A DNA stretch of 39,873 bases from Bacillota bacterium (lineage in GTDB: Bacteria; Bacillota; UBA4882; UBA8346): contig JAEZCE010000076.1 in NCBI GenBank assembly GCA_023429995.1, positions 1 to 39,873 of the forward strand, in the 5' to 3' direction. How positions within the stretch are numbered: the stretch's first letter is position 1; each line of letters opens with the position of its first letter. Below, in pieces: positions 29,443-37,808 of this stretch. The notes below the pieces were generated by a model. The model worked only from the letters and a program-made list of their open reading frames with translations, ran no database searches and had not been told where the DNA came from. The translations under genes and the position numbers were made by a program.

Positions 29443-32148
29443 TTAAGGATTTAACTGTTCAAGCCGTTCTTTAATCTTCGCTGCCTTGTCTTTAAAAGTC
29501 GCCAATTTTTCCCGTTCTTTGGCAACGACTTGAGCCGGGGCTTTGGCCACAAAGGATTCGCTATTGATCCGCGACTCAAGTTTTCCTATTTCCGCCTCTA
29601 ATTGGGAATACTCTTTTGATAAGCGTTCCTTTTCTTTTGCCACATCGACCAATCCGGCTACCGGCATAAAGATTTTAATGCCGGCCGCGACGGCGCTGAT
29701 GGATTTCTCCACCTTATAGCTCTCGTCGCTTATCAACGTAAAATCGCCCAATCCGGCCATACTGGAAATATATTGCGTATTCCGTTCCAAAACCGCCTTT
29801 TTAGCGGCTGAACTAACAAACACGGCCTCGACTTTCTTCTGAGGCTGAACACTGGCTTCTGCCCTGATATTACGAATCGTCCGAACAACTTCAATTACAT
29901 CTTCCATTTCGACTTCGTCCGCTATAAACTGATTTTTTTCATTTCCGGCGGGCCACTCCGTAATCATAATGCTTTCGCCTTCATGAGGCAATGCCTGCCA
30001 AACTTCCTCCGTTAAGAAGGGCATAAAGGGGTGCAATAATTCCATAGTCTGCCGTAGTACCCTGGCCAAAATGGATTGAGCAGTTTTTCTTTCTAAAGAA
30101 TTCTCCTCCTGATAAAGACGGGGTTTTGAAAATTCAATATACCAATCACAATATTCATTCCATAAAAAATCATATAACAATGAAGCTGCGGCCCCTAAAT
30201 CAAAACGTTCCAAAAGCCTGGTGACCTCGGCCGTCACTGTTTCCATACGGGACAAAATCCATTTATCGGGAAGCGTCAACCACTCTTCGGGTAAAGAAAC
30301 GTTTTGCCCTTTGGCGAAAGAATTTAGCATGGTAGAATGCAAATCATTGACCAAATCACCCTGGATGGCCATTTCTTTCTCATAATGCATCAGTACGAAA
30401 CGGGCGGCATTCCAAATTTTATTGGTGAAATTACGGCTTCCTTCGACCTTCTCCATTTGGAAGCGCTGATCCTGGCCCAAAGCCGTCCCGGTAGCCAAGG
30501 TGAAACGTAAAGTATCCGCTCCAAAATTGTTGATGACCTCCTGAGGATCAACAATGGTCTCCGGCCGGGATTTGCTCATCTTTTTGCCAAACTTATCGAG
30601 GACCAGTCCATGAATTAACACTTTCTTAAATGGTATTTCTTTTTGGGACTCCATCCCCATGAAGATCATCCGGGCCACCCAGAAAAAAATAATGTCTCTA
30701 CCGGTTACCAGCACCGAAGTCGGATAAAAATGCTTTAGTTCTTCGGTTTGTTTAGGCCATCCCAAGGTTGAAAAAGGCCACAGTCCGGAAGAAAACCAGG
30801 TATCTAAAACATCCGGATCCTGCTCCAGCTTTTTACTGCCGCATTTGGGACATGCTGCGGGATCGGTGCGGGAAGCAATCACCTCATGACAATCACTGCA
30901 GTACCATACCGGAATCCGGTGTCCCCACCACAATTGTCTGGAAATACACCAGTCCTTGATATTTTCCAGCCATCCCAAATAAATTTTGGTAAAACGTTCC
31001 GGAACAAATTCGATCCTGCCATCGAGCACTGCCTGAATTGCCGGCTCGGCCAGGGGTTTCATTTTAACAAACCATTGCTTGGAGATTAAAGGCTCAATAA
31101 TGGTGTCGCAACGGTAACATTGGCCTACCGCATGGTTGAGTTCCTCGATACCCACCAAGTAACCTTCCTGCTGCAAGTCCTTTACCAGGGCTTCCCGGCA
31201 GTCATAGCGGTCCATTCCGGCATATTTACCGGTATCCTGAGTCATCTTGGCGTCAAAGTCGATGACTGTAATCTGTGGCAGATCATGGCGCATGCCCATT
31301 TCAAAGTCATTGATGTCATGGGCCGGAGTTATTTTAACGGCGCCGGTGCCAAAACTCATATCCACATAGGCATCGGCGATAATCGGGATTTTGCGGTTCA
31401 TAACCGGCAGGATGACTTCTTTTCCGATCAAATTTTTGTAGCGGGCATCATCAGGATGAACAGCCACCGCCGTATCCCCCAGCATTGTTTCGGGACGGGT
31501 GGTGGCAACCTCGATGAAACCGCCGCCATCCGCCAACGGGTATCGAATATGCCATAAATGCCCCTGCCTGTCCTCATGTTCCACTTCAATATCGGAGATG
31601 GTGGTATGGCATTTGGGGCACCAATTAATCAAATAGCTTCCGCGATAGATTAATCCTTTTTCATAAAGTTTGATGAAGATTTCACGGACTGCCTCCGAAC
31701 AACCTTCGTCCATTGTAAAACGTTCCCGGTCCCAATCACAGGACGCGCCCATTCTTTTCAGCTGTTTGATAATCGTTCCGCCGTACTGCTCCTTCCATGC
31801 CCAAACCCGTTCCAGGAACTTTTCCCGTCCCAAATCATGTTTGGTAAGCCCTTCCTTAGCCAAAGCCTCTTCTACTCTGGCTTGGGTTGCGATACCGGCA
31901 TGATCGGTTCCCGGCATCCAAAGGGCATTATAACCTTGCATCCTTCTCCAGCGTATTAAAACATCCTGTAAAGTATCGTCGAGCGCATGGCCAAGATGAA
32001 GAACTCCAGTCACATTAGGCGGTGGAATCACAATGCAATAAGGTTTTTTATCCTTCTCGACTTCTGCGTGAAAATACTTTTTTTCGAGCCAGATCCGGTA
32101 CCATTTTTCCTCAACGCTTTGAGGGTTATAAACCGTTGGTAAACTCAT
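29443..32148 (-). CDS. valS: Valyl-tRNA synthetase
   Basis: 901 residues, the usual bacterial size. The Rossmann catalytic core is split by the CP1 editing domain. The HIGH motif is HLGH in PPPNVTGVLHLGHALD. The editing region has TTRPETMLGDTAVAVHPDD, the zinc ribbons are WCPKC and CPKC, and the KMSKS loop is GKKMSKS. The anticodon-binding domain follows, then a C-terminal coiled coil (about 835-900) rich in Lys/Glu, typical of ValRS. The start is chosen as the ATG at 32146-32148, 9 bases after GGGAGG. An ATG two codons upstream (32152-32154) is only three bases from that site. Expression is controlled by a T-box leader (32236-32524) and promoter (32531-32559), and the gene ends at a terminator at 29353-29420. 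Confidence 0.98.
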   Translation of the reverse strand: MSLPTVYNPQSVEEKWYRIWLEKKYFHAEVEKDKKPYCIVIPPPNVTGVLHLGHALDDTLQDVLIRWRRMQGYNALWMPGTDHAGIATQARVEEALAKEGLTKHDLGREKFLERVWAWKEQYGGTIIKQLKRMGASCDWDRERFTMDEGCSEAVREIFIKLYEKGLIYRGSYLINWCPKCHTTISDIEVEHEDRQGHLWHIRYPLADGGGFIEVATTRPETMLGDTAVAVHPDDARYKNLIGKEVILPVMNRKIPIIADAYVDMSFGTGAVKITPAHDINDFEMGMRHDLPQITVIDFDAKMTQDTGKYAGMDRYDCREALVKDLQQEGYLVGIEELNHAVGQCYRCDTIIEPLISKQWFVKMKPLAEPAIQAVLDGRIEFVPERFTKIYLGWLENIKDWCISRQLWWGHRIPVWYCSDCHEVIASRTDPAACPKCGSKKLEQDPDVLDTWFSSGLWPFSTLGWPKQTEELKHFYPTSVLVTGRDIIFFWVARMIFMGMESQKEIPFKKVLIHGLVLDKFGKKMSKSRPETIVDPQEVINNFGADTLRFTLATGTALGQDQRFQMEKVEGSRNFTNKIWNAARFVLMHYEKEMAIQGDLVNDLHSTMLNSFAKGQNVSLPEEWLTLPDKWILSRMETVTAEVTRLLERFDLGAAASLLYDFLWNEYCDWYIEFSKPRLYQEENSLERKTAQSILARVLRQTMELLHPFMPFLTEEVWQALPHEGESIMITEWPAGNEKNQFIADEVEMEDVIEVVRTIRNIRAEASVQPQKKVEAVFVSSAAKKAVLERNTQYISSMAGLGDFTLISDESYKVEKSISAVAAGIKIFMPVAGLVDVAKEKERLSKEYSQLEAEIGKLESRINSESFVAKAPAQVVAKEREKLATFKDKAAKIKERLEQLNP

Positions 32149-32235
32149 CCTCATAAACCTCCCTTTAAAATTACGATCCCTTTAAAAACTGTTTCTTGAA
32201 TTCATCCCAAGCTTGCTCCAAGCTAAAAATCGACC

Positions 32236-32524
32236 CGGAACAATAAAAAAAGACCTCGCCTAAAAAAGGACGAAAGTCTTAACCTCCGTGGTACCACCTA
32301 ATTTCCCGAATTTACGGGCTCTTTATGCTGTAACGGGCGACCCGACCGGAGCTATTGAAACGTTCCCCCCTACTTTCAAACACAATGAGAGCGTTCGTTC
32401 AACCGGTAACTCCCAGGCGACCTTCAACTTTTCCCGGGAAGGCCTTGCACCAACCGGCCCTTCGCTTGCCCGCCAAAAGTTTACTCCTCCTGATCACTGT
32501 CGATATAAAATATCCGATTTGCTT
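32236..32524 (-). promoter_or_regulatory. T-box leader of valS (tRNA-Val sensing)
   Basis: The T-box core on the minus strand is AGGTGGTACCACGGAGG (about 32283-32300). Upstream lie stem I elements: GGAGTAAAC near its base, the distal loop GGTTGGTGCAAGGCC, and a specifier region TTGAAGGTCGCC, in which GTC is a valine codon. Downstream, AAGACTTTCGTCC and AGGCGAGGTCTT form a terminator stem followed by TTTTTTT (32244-32281), alternative to the antiterminator. Uncharged tRNA-Val would stabilise the antiterminator and permit valS transcription. Exact stem borders need folding. Confidence 0.93.
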
Positions 32525-32530
32525 TTTTAG

Positions 32531-32559
32531 ATTATACAATTTACGAATATGAGTGTCAA
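32531..32559 (-). promoter_or_regulatory. Consensus promoter of the valS T-box transcript
   Basis: On the minus strand a perfect TTGACA (32554-32559), 17 bases, and a perfect TATAAT (32531-32536). It lies just after the stop of the racemase gene at 32578. Confidence 0.9.
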
Positions 32560-32577
32560 GACATTCGTATTAACCCC

Positions 32578-33630
32578 CTAAACATATACCTTTTCCACAT
32601 AAGGAGATGTCATGACCCCAAGCAAACTCCAGTAATTGGGCAAAAATTGAACCGTCTCACCGACTTTATGGTTTCCCCCAGCCGCTATCACCATATAATC
32701 ACTACTGCCGCCCATTATCCTAAGATCCGGATTTAACGGTTGCAGCCCGGAGAGGGGTGTATCCTGATGGCCCAAATTGATCAAGAGCCGGATTCCCGAG
32801 TCCACCTTGGGCAAATCCGGTTTCCGGCCAAATGCATCCATCCCGATTTCCCCATCCGTCTGGTCCGGTTTCCACTGCGCCTGCGTAATTTCCGCTTCTA
32901 CAATAAAAGCATCGTGATATAACTCCGGAAGAATAGTTCCATTCAAGGTTTCCCGGCCGAGAAATATTCCTTCCCCGACCCGCAAATGGTTGACTCCGGG
33001 AGGAATTTCCCCGGAATATAATAAAGGCAAACAGCTGGAATTTCCGCCGGAGATATATTCCATCTTTTTTCCGCATTCCTTTTCGATATCCCGGGCTAAA
33101 TTTACTAATTTCCTTAATTTAGCGGGTGATGGCTTCACACCCGCAAAACAGGAAAAGTTGCTCCCAATCCCTTGAAGCTGGATATTGGGCAATTGAACGC
33201 AGCGGCGCGCCAGTGGGAGCAAATCATCTTCCAGGACTCCTTCACGCCGGTCCCCCAAATCAACCATTAACAAAACCCGGTGAGGGGTGGGGCTATTCGA
33301 CCGGCTCAGCGCTTCCAAAGCGGCCGGCTCCGTATTCAAACTGATGTCGCTATATTTTACAACTTCGGGAATCCGGCTAAGAGCCGGCAACCGCAAAAGC
33401 ATTTTTGAAACATCAGGGTAAGCTGGGAGAACCGCTAAATTCTCCAGCCTGGAATCGCCAATATTGGTGAGACCGGCATCGAGCAGGGCATGGAGAATCC
33501 GGCTATGCCCCGCCACTCCTTTGACCACCGCAGTCAGGGTAATACCCGCCTGTAAACACCGTTGTTGAATTCTCCGATAATTATGGACGATTTTTCCCAA
33601 ATCAATCAATACGCGGGGCAGGTTATTCAT
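32578..33630 (-). CDS. PLP-dependent alanine/ornithine racemase-family protein
   Basis: 350 residues. Alanine-racemase N-terminal TIM barrel: PRVLIDLGKIVHNYRRI, then TAVVKGVAGH, where the Lys is the PLP Schiff-base residue, DSRLEN, LLMVDLGDRREGV, GIGSNFSCFAGVKPSP, YISGGNSSCLPLLYSGEIPPGVNHLRVGEGIFLGRET. These blocks are those of ornithine racemase (Orr) and YhfX-like proteins rather than classical Alr. The protein is shorter than Alr at the C-terminus. The likely reaction is interconversion of L- and D-ornithine or another amino acid, as in clostridial Stickland metabolism. No ornithine aminomutase (OraS/OraE) genes are nearby, so the substrate is open. It overlaps rarA by ATGA and is translated from the same message. 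Confidence 0.85.
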   Translation of the reverse strand: MNNLPRVLIDLGKIVHNYRRIQQRCLQAGITLTAVVKGVAGHSRILHALLDAGLTNIGDSRLENLAVLPAYPDVSKMLLRLPALSRIPEVVKYSDISLNTEPAALEALSRSNSPTPHRVLLMVDLGDRREGVLEDDLLPLARRCVQLPNIQLQGIGSNFSCFAGVKPSPAKLRKLVNLARDIEKECGKKMEYISGGNSSCLPLLYSGEIPPGVNHLRVGEGIFLGRETLNGTILPELYHDAFIVEAEITQAQWKPDQTDGEIGMDAFGRKPDLPKVDSGIRLLINLGHQDTPLSGLQPLNPDLRIMGGSSDYMVIAAGGNHKVGETVQFLPNYWSLLGVMTSPYVEKVYV

Positions 33631-34970
33631 TTTGGCGATTCCCTCAGGGAAATCGGTTTAATTTTCCGGAGATATTGACGGATAACCTCTTCATGACCCC
33701 GTTCCGTCGGCTGATAATAATGGCGGCCTCTGATATTTTCGGGCAAATAATCCTGTTCCACATAACCGCCTTCATAATCATGGGGGTAACGGTAACCGAC
33801 GCCATCTCCCAATTTAGCCGCACCCGCATGAGAGGAATCCCGAAGATGGGAAGGGACGATTTGGTTCTCCTCATCCCGGACATCCGCCATGGCCTGGTGG
33901 ATCGCCTGACAACTGGCATTGGACTTCGGGGCGGTCGCAATATAAATGGCCGCTTGGGCCATGGGAATCTGGGCCTCGGGTAAACCGACCATCTCCACTG
34001 CCTGCGCCGCCGCGGTAGCTACCAAGAGAGCCTGAGGATCGGCGTTCCCTACGTCCTCGGCGGCATGAATCATCATCCGCCTGGCAATAAACTTGGGATC
34101 TTCTCCGGCTGTGATCATCCGGGCCAGGTAATAAACTGCCGCATCCGGGTCCGAGCCCCGCATGGACTTGATAAAAGCTGAGATTGTATCGTAATGGGCC
34201 TGTCCGTCTTTATCATAAACCAACGGCCGCTGCTGGATACAGTCGGCGATAATTTCAACGGTCAACCGGCGGATACCGCTTTCCGGATCGGGCTTGGTGG
34301 TCAAAGCAGCCAGTTCCAAAGCATTCAGCGCCACCCGGGCATCCCCGTTGGCGACATTGGCCAGATGAGCGATAGCGTCCTGATCCATTTGCACATGAAA
34401 CTCCGCCAGCCCTCTTTCTTCATCAACCAGCGCTTTATGAATAATTGCTTTCAAGTTCTCGCCGGTTAGTGAATACAACCGAAAAATCATGCTTCGGGAA
34501 ACCAAGGGCGAATTCACCTCATACAAAGGGTTTTCGGTGGTGGCGCCGATTAACAAAATCGTACCTTCCTCAACGGCAGGCAACAAAGCGTCCTGTTGCG
34601 ATTTGTTAAAGCGGTGAATCTCGTCCACAAAAAGAATGGTCTTGGTTTGATACAATTGATACCGTTCTTTCGCTTCGCCGATGACTCTGCGGATATCGGC
34701 CACCCCAGCCGTAACCGCGTTAATACTTTCAAAACGGGCTTTGGTTGTTTGGGCAATAATCTGTGCCAAGGTTGTTTTGCCGGTGCCGGGCGGCCCGTAA
34801 AAAATCATCGAAGTCAGCCGGTCGGCCTCAATGGCCCTTCGCAACAAACGTCCCGCGCCCACAATTTCTTCCTGGCCCACAAATTCATCCAGGGAACGCG
34901 GACGCATCCTGGCGGCAAGCGGAGCTTCTTTCTTTTTTTGCTCTTCGGAAATACTTGAAAATAAATCCAT
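33627..34970 (-). CDS. rarA: Replication-associated recombination ATPase RarA (MgsA)
   Basis: 447 residues, family length. AAA+ core: LDEFVGQEEIVGAGRLLRRAIE, Walker A GPPGTGKTT, Walker B ILFVDEIHRFNKSQQDALLP, sensor 1 LIGATTENP. The C-terminal tetramerisation domain follows (FIKSMRGSDPDAAVYYLARMI, EDPKFIARRMMIHAAEDVGNADP, PKSNASCQAIHQAM, VPSHLRDSSHAGAAKLGDGVGYRYPHDYEGGYVEQDYLPE, RGRHYYQP). It acts at stalled replication forks with SSB. The ATG has GGAG about 9 bases ahead. It ends in a 4-base overlap with the racemase gene, a pairing without an obvious functional logic. Confidence 0.97.
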   Translation of the reverse strand: MDLFSSISEEQKKKEAPLAARMRPRSLDEFVGQEEIVGAGRLLRRAIEADRLTSMIFYGPPGTGKTTLAQIIAQTTKARFESINAVTAGVADIRRVIGEAKERYQLYQTKTILFVDEIHRFNKSQQDALLPAVEEGTILLIGATTENPLYEVNSPLVSRSMIFRLYSLTGENLKAIIHKALVDEERGLAEFHVQMDQDAIAHLANVANGDARVALNALELAALTTKPDPESGIRRLTVEIIADCIQQRPLVYDKDGQAHYDTISAFIKSMRGSDPDAAVYYLARMITAGEDPKFIARRMMIHAAEDVGNADPQALLVATAAAQAVEMVGLPEAQIPMAQAAIYIATAPKSNASCQAIHQAMADVRDEENQIVPSHLRDSSHAGAAKLGDGVGYRYPHDYEGGYVEQDYLPENIRGRHYYQPTERGHEEVIRQYLRKIKPISLRESPK

Positions 34971-35061
34971 CCTGAATCACTCCATCAATTCCATTGAAAT
35001 CTGCTTTTCCTGCTGATCTATCTTTTACCAAAAGCCGGATAATCCTGCTTGTTTTGATAAA

Positions 35062-35102
35062 TAAAAACTCGGGCAGGGGAGTTTCCACCATCGACTCTGC
35101 CC
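35062..35102 (-). terminator. Hairpin with T-run between rarA and the SleB-like gene
   Basis: On the minus strand GGGCAGAGT, an 11-base loop, ACTCCCCTGCCC with two unpaired C, then GAGTTTTTATTT. As a minus-strand terminator it would stop antisense readthrough across the SleB-like gene before it enters rarA. Confidence 0.5.
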
Positions 35103-35141
35103 TTGAAAAGATTTCCGGTCGATAAACCCATTGAATGCTGG

Positions 35142-35147
35142 TATAAT
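35142..35147 (+). promoter_or_regulatory. -10 element ahead of the SleB-like gene
   Basis: A perfect TATAAT lies 39 bases before the TTG start. The -35 position (about 35119, TCGATA) is not sigma-A-like. A sporulation sigma factor is possible but not shown. Confidence 0.35.
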
Positions 35148-35185
35148 GGAATTTACATGCGCAGTGTTGAAGGGAGGTATGAATA

Positions 35186-35839
35186 TTGTCTTTGATGAGA
35201 CAAATGCCGAAAGCAGGCAAGCAAGGCTTAATTTTGGGGGCCTTTCTATTTTTGATGATCAGTACCCTGACCTTATGGGCGGGCGAGGGCCGGCCTTATC
35301 GAAAAAAAAGTCCCGGCGCTCAAGGACTCAAGATAAGCAGCATGATAAAACCAAAGATGTTATTCACGCAGAATATTCTTCAGCAACAAACGTTGATTAA
35401 TCCGGAACAATCAGCGCCACCGGTTGAAAAAGCGGCGGCGAAACCCCAACCCAATCCGGAGGCGGTTGTCCGGACCCGGCCGGTTGGAGAAGATGAATTC
35501 CCGTGGCTGGCCCGAATCATTCATGCCGAGGCCGGCGGGGAATCAGTCAAAGGACAGGTGGCAGTGGGGGCGGTATTGCTGAACCGTATAAAATCGGGTA
35601 AATTCCCCCGGTCGATCAAGGCGAATATCTTTCGGCCCGGAGAATTTGAATCCGTATCCAACGGCTATATCTGGTCTAACCCCTCATCTTCTTCCTACAG
35701 GGCGGCCCGTTTAGCCCTTAAAGGATGGGATCCCACTCACGGTTCGCTCTACTTTTTTAATCCGGCCAAGTCAAGTTCAAAATGGATTTGGAGCCGGCCG
35801 ATTTATACCGTGATTGGGCAGCACAATTTCGCCGGATAG
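35186..35839 (+). CDS. SleB/CwlJ-type cell-wall (spore-cortex) hydrolase
   Basis: 217 residues. The start is a TTG at 35186-35188, 8 bases after GGGAGG; a nearby ATG at 35179 leads into another frame. An N-terminal hydrophobic segment (about 14-32, LILGAFLFLMISTLTLWAG) serves as signal or anchor. A Pro/Ala-rich linker (about 70-97) leads to the Hydrolase_2 domain (about 105-215). That domain contains FPWLARIIHAEAGGESVKGQVAVGAVLLNRI (catalytic Glu in HAEA), KFPRSIKANIFRPGEFESV and LKGWDPTHGSLYFFNPA. The family are lytic transglycosylases acting on muramic-lactam cortex in germination, though some act in vegetative cells. The N-terminal peptidoglycan-binding domain of SleB is absent. It supports an endospore-forming host. 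No ypeB partner follows. Confidence 0.93.
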   Translation: MSLMRQMPKAGKQGLILGAFLFLMISTLTLWAGEGRPYRKKSPGAQGLKISSMIKPKMLFTQNILQQQTLINPEQSAPPVEKAAAKPQPNPEAVVRTRPVGEDEFPWLARIIHAEAGGESVKGQVAVGAVLLNRIKSGKFPRSIKANIFRPGEFESVSNGYIWSNPSSSSYRAARLALKGWDPTHGSLYFFNPAKSSSKWIWSRPIYTVIGQHNFAG

Positions 35840-35880
35840 CCTTCTATCGATGACAAATCCGTTTAATCTTTGATTTGTGT

Positions 35881-35926
35881 CTCCGGTGTCTTTGTGGTAA
35901 TGCTTTTTAAGCCACAGAGACACGGA
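35881..35926. repeat. Inverted repeat between convergent genes
   Basis: CTCCGGTGTCTTTGTGG and CCACAGAGACACGGAG form a 16-bp stem with one bulge and one G-T pair around a 14-base loop. It separates the plus-strand SleB-like gene from the minus-strand gene at 35937. The sequence type (TCTCCGTGTCTCTGTGG) is a dispersed palindrome I have seen in many bacterial genomes. It may double as a bidirectional terminator. Confidence 0.7.
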
Positions 35927-35936
35927 GTAACCAACT

Positions 35937-36671
35937 TTAGTTCATCACTGACCCATTTGCATCATTCGTATTATTTAAATCCCCGGCCGGGTTGGTTTTT
36001 TGAATCTTCATCAACTCAACGGAGCCTTTTGAACTGACCATAAACCGGAACGTCCTGCCGTATTTCTCTTTATAATCCAGTTGCCAATGGTCGTAATCAT
36101 AATTGATTCCTTCTAATTTGCCGAGTTTGATGTCTTTATAGGCCGCCCAGGTCTCCACGGCCCGTTTGGCTTTGGAAAGTGTGGTGATTTCCCCGACTTC
36201 AACCTCACCATCGCTGCTAAAAACGTTCCAATTATATTTGGGGGAAAATCCGGCAACTTGAGCGGGTAATTCCCAATCCCCGGCTTTTAATCCCACGCTG
36301 ACCCGGTATGGACCGGATAATTGCTGCTTTTTAATGTTACCGGCATGAAAAGTCAGATCAATCAAACGGTGAGTTGGCGACCATACAAAGGGTAATACCG
36401 TGGTGCCCACCGCCACCCAATGACCATTTTTCATGGCCTCAAGGTTGCCGGTAATAATAAACTGACCTTCCTGGTATGCTTTTAATTCAATCTTAAAATG
36501 GAGTTCTTCGGCCAGTTTGTCATGGTTGTTGTCCACTAAAGTAAAACTGCCGGGAACCTCCAATTCCACCTGCTGATCCAGGACTACTTCCGTGGGAGCC
36601 GCGCCGGTAGGGATCAGGAACATCATCAGAACGATCAAAATAGCCGATGCGACAAGTATTTTTTTCGCCAT
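35937..36671 (-). CDS. Secreted protein of unknown function
   Basis: 244 residues. The signal peptide is about 1-24 (MAKKILVASAILIVLMMFLIPTGAA). The central part, about 25-150, is predicted beta-sandwich: VELEVPGSFTLVDNNHDKLAEELHFKIELKAYQEGQFIITGNL, then WSPTHRLIDLTFHAGNIKKQQLSGPYRVSVGL. The C-terminal part, about 165-225, reads TLSKAKRAVETWAAYKDIKLGKLEG, then WQLDYKEKYGRTFRFMVSSKGSVELMK, reminiscent of a PepSY-like module. The tail is Asn-rich. Similar 'LVDNNGDGLYD'-type sandwiches occur in secreted pre-protease and surface proteins of Firmicutes, but I cannot name a family. Its ribosome binding site GGAG lies in a hairpin at 36678-36698. Neighbours give no clear role. Confidence 0.75.
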   Translation of the reverse strand: MAKKILVASAILIVLMMFLIPTGAAPTEVVLDQQVELEVPGSFTLVDNNHDKLAEELHFKIELKAYQEGQFIITGNLEAMKNGHWVAVGTTVLPFVWSPTHRLIDLTFHAGNIKKQQLSGPYRVSVGLKAGDWELPAQVAGFSPKYNWNVFSSDGEVEVGEITTLSKAKRAVETWAAYKDIKLGKLEGINYDYDHWQLDYKEKYGRTFRFMVSSKGSVELMKIQKTNPAGDLNNTNDANGSVMN

Positions 36672-36677
36672 TATATC

Positions 36678-36698
36678 ACTCCGTCTTATTTTCGGAGT
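36678..36698 (-). promoter_or_regulatory. Hairpin covering the ribosome binding site of the 35937-36671 gene
   Basis: On the minus strand ACTCCG, loop AAAATAAGA, CGGAGT; the second arm contains the GGAG that lies 7-8 bases before the ATG. The stem would hide the ribosome binding site unless opened. Confidence 0.5.
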
Positions 36699-36743
36699 AA
36701 TTTCGGGAATTGTTCTGACAATCCTTTATGTAATATCCGCCAA

Positions 36744-37103
36744 CTATGAGAAGGCTAACCTTTTGAGAGCATTTATCACATCGGACTTATTCAGCGGCTT
36801 TAAGAAAAAATCATGGGCACCGGCTTTTAATCCTTGAACAATAACGTCCTTGGAGGAACTGGTGCTGCAAATAATGATCTTAACCTTGGAATCAAGTTCT
36901 TTAAAGAATTGAATGGACTCGATCCCGTCCCATTCCGGCATGAATAAATCCTTAATGACCACTTCCGGATGGAACTCATGAAATTGCCGGCAGGCTTCTT
37001 GATAAGTGCCCGCTTCCGAAACTTCATAACCGGCTTCAAGTAAAAAATCTTTTAGCATCGCCCGGAGTAGAGGTGAATCATCAACTATCAGGATTTTCAC
37101 CAT
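36744..37103 (-). CDS. Stand-alone receiver-domain response regulator (CheY-like)
   Basis: 119 residues, a single receiver domain with no output domain. Acidic pocket IVDDSPLLRAML, phospho-acceptor Asp in VVIKDLFMPEWDG (about residue 53), Thr/Ser in IIICSTSSS, and Lys in FFLKPLNKSD. All residues for phosphorylation are present. Stand-alone receivers act as CheY, Spo0F or phosphorelay shuttles, and no kinase or chemotaxis gene lies next to it. The ATG is 2-4 bases from a run of G (37104-37110); a GTG one codon later is an equally good start. It precedes the secreted-protein gene on the same strand by 72 bases. Confidence 0.92.
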   Translation of the reverse strand: MVKILIVDDSPLLRAMLKDFLLEAGYEVSEAGTYQEACRQFHEFHPEVVIKDLFMPEWDGIESIQFFKELDSKVKIIICSTSSSKDVIVQGLKAGAHDFFLKPLNKSDVINALKRLAFS

Positions 37104-37270
37104 AACCCCCCCAGTTTAGCGCAAGTTCTCCTTGAGAAATTGCCAATCAACATAGATATATAAATATTGGCCCTCTCCAAAAGGAATTTCGGGACTGACC
37201 CCATTGAAAAAAAGACAGTATGTTATTCGTGAAAAAGCTTCGCTCTCCTTCCGTTGTTTTGGAAATTTTA

Positions 37271-37609
37271 TCAACTGGGCGGTAACTCGCCGTTATGAAC
37301 TTCATAGCTCCAATTTCGCCCTTGATTATTATCCCAGTTTAAGGCATCATCCCGAAAGCAAAAATTAAACTTGGACGGCTCATCGACCTGAATTGTAACC
37401 GACCAACCTCCATCGCGGGTTTTTTTCATTGGAAGATCCACGATCTTGTCCCATCCTCCCGAGCCGTATCCGGCATGGAGAAATATTTTACTCGCGCCGC
37501 TATCGGCAAGAAGTCCCTTATATTTGATCTTCACTTCTTCACCAAGAGTGATCGGCACCGGATCCAGATAAATTCCATCCACCGTTTCTTCCATTTTTTT
37601 ACGGGGCAT
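37271..37609 (-). CDS. Small protein with a starch-binding-type (CBM25/CBM53-like) domain
   Basis: 112 residues from the ATG at 37607-37609. An upstream in-frame ATG at 37622 overlaps the GGAGG that serves this start. Nearly the whole protein is one beta-sandwich domain: DPVPITLGEEVKIKYKGLL, KIFLHAGYGSGGWDKIVDLPMKKTRDGGWSVTIQV, KFNFCFRDDALNWDNNQGRNWSYEVHNG. The HxGYxxGW and W-D/N-N-x-G-x-NW positions are the sugar-binding aromatic residues of alpha-glucan-binding modules. There is no signal peptide and no catalytic domain. A free-standing cytoplasmic glucan-binding module could target glycogen or regulate its enzymes, but no glycogen genes are near. The family call is by motif. Confidence 0.75.
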   Translation of the reverse strand: MPRKKMEETVDGIYLDPVPITLGEEVKIKYKGLLADSGASKIFLHAGYGSGGWDKIVDLPMKKTRDGGWSVTIQVDEPSKFNFCFRDDALNWDNNQGRNWSYEVHNGELPPS

Positions 37610-37808
37610 CAACTCAACCTCCATTTTTAAAAAGTAAAACCAGGAGTTTTTAGTTTATCCGTAAAAATAGCGAATTAAACATGGAATTCATTCAAAGTGA
37701 AATCTGAATATTTTGAGCCCACGAAACAAAATTTAGGCCAAGTTGTGGATTATAATTGGGAATTATGATAATATTTAAAGTTAGTAATTGAAATACGAGG
37801 TGTGAAAA

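Noticed and set aside
35131..35400. Plus-strand frame overlapping the start of the SleB-like gene
   Set aside because: It shares the GGGAGG region but its product has no family features and it ends inside the SleB-like gene, whose TTG start has ideal spacing.
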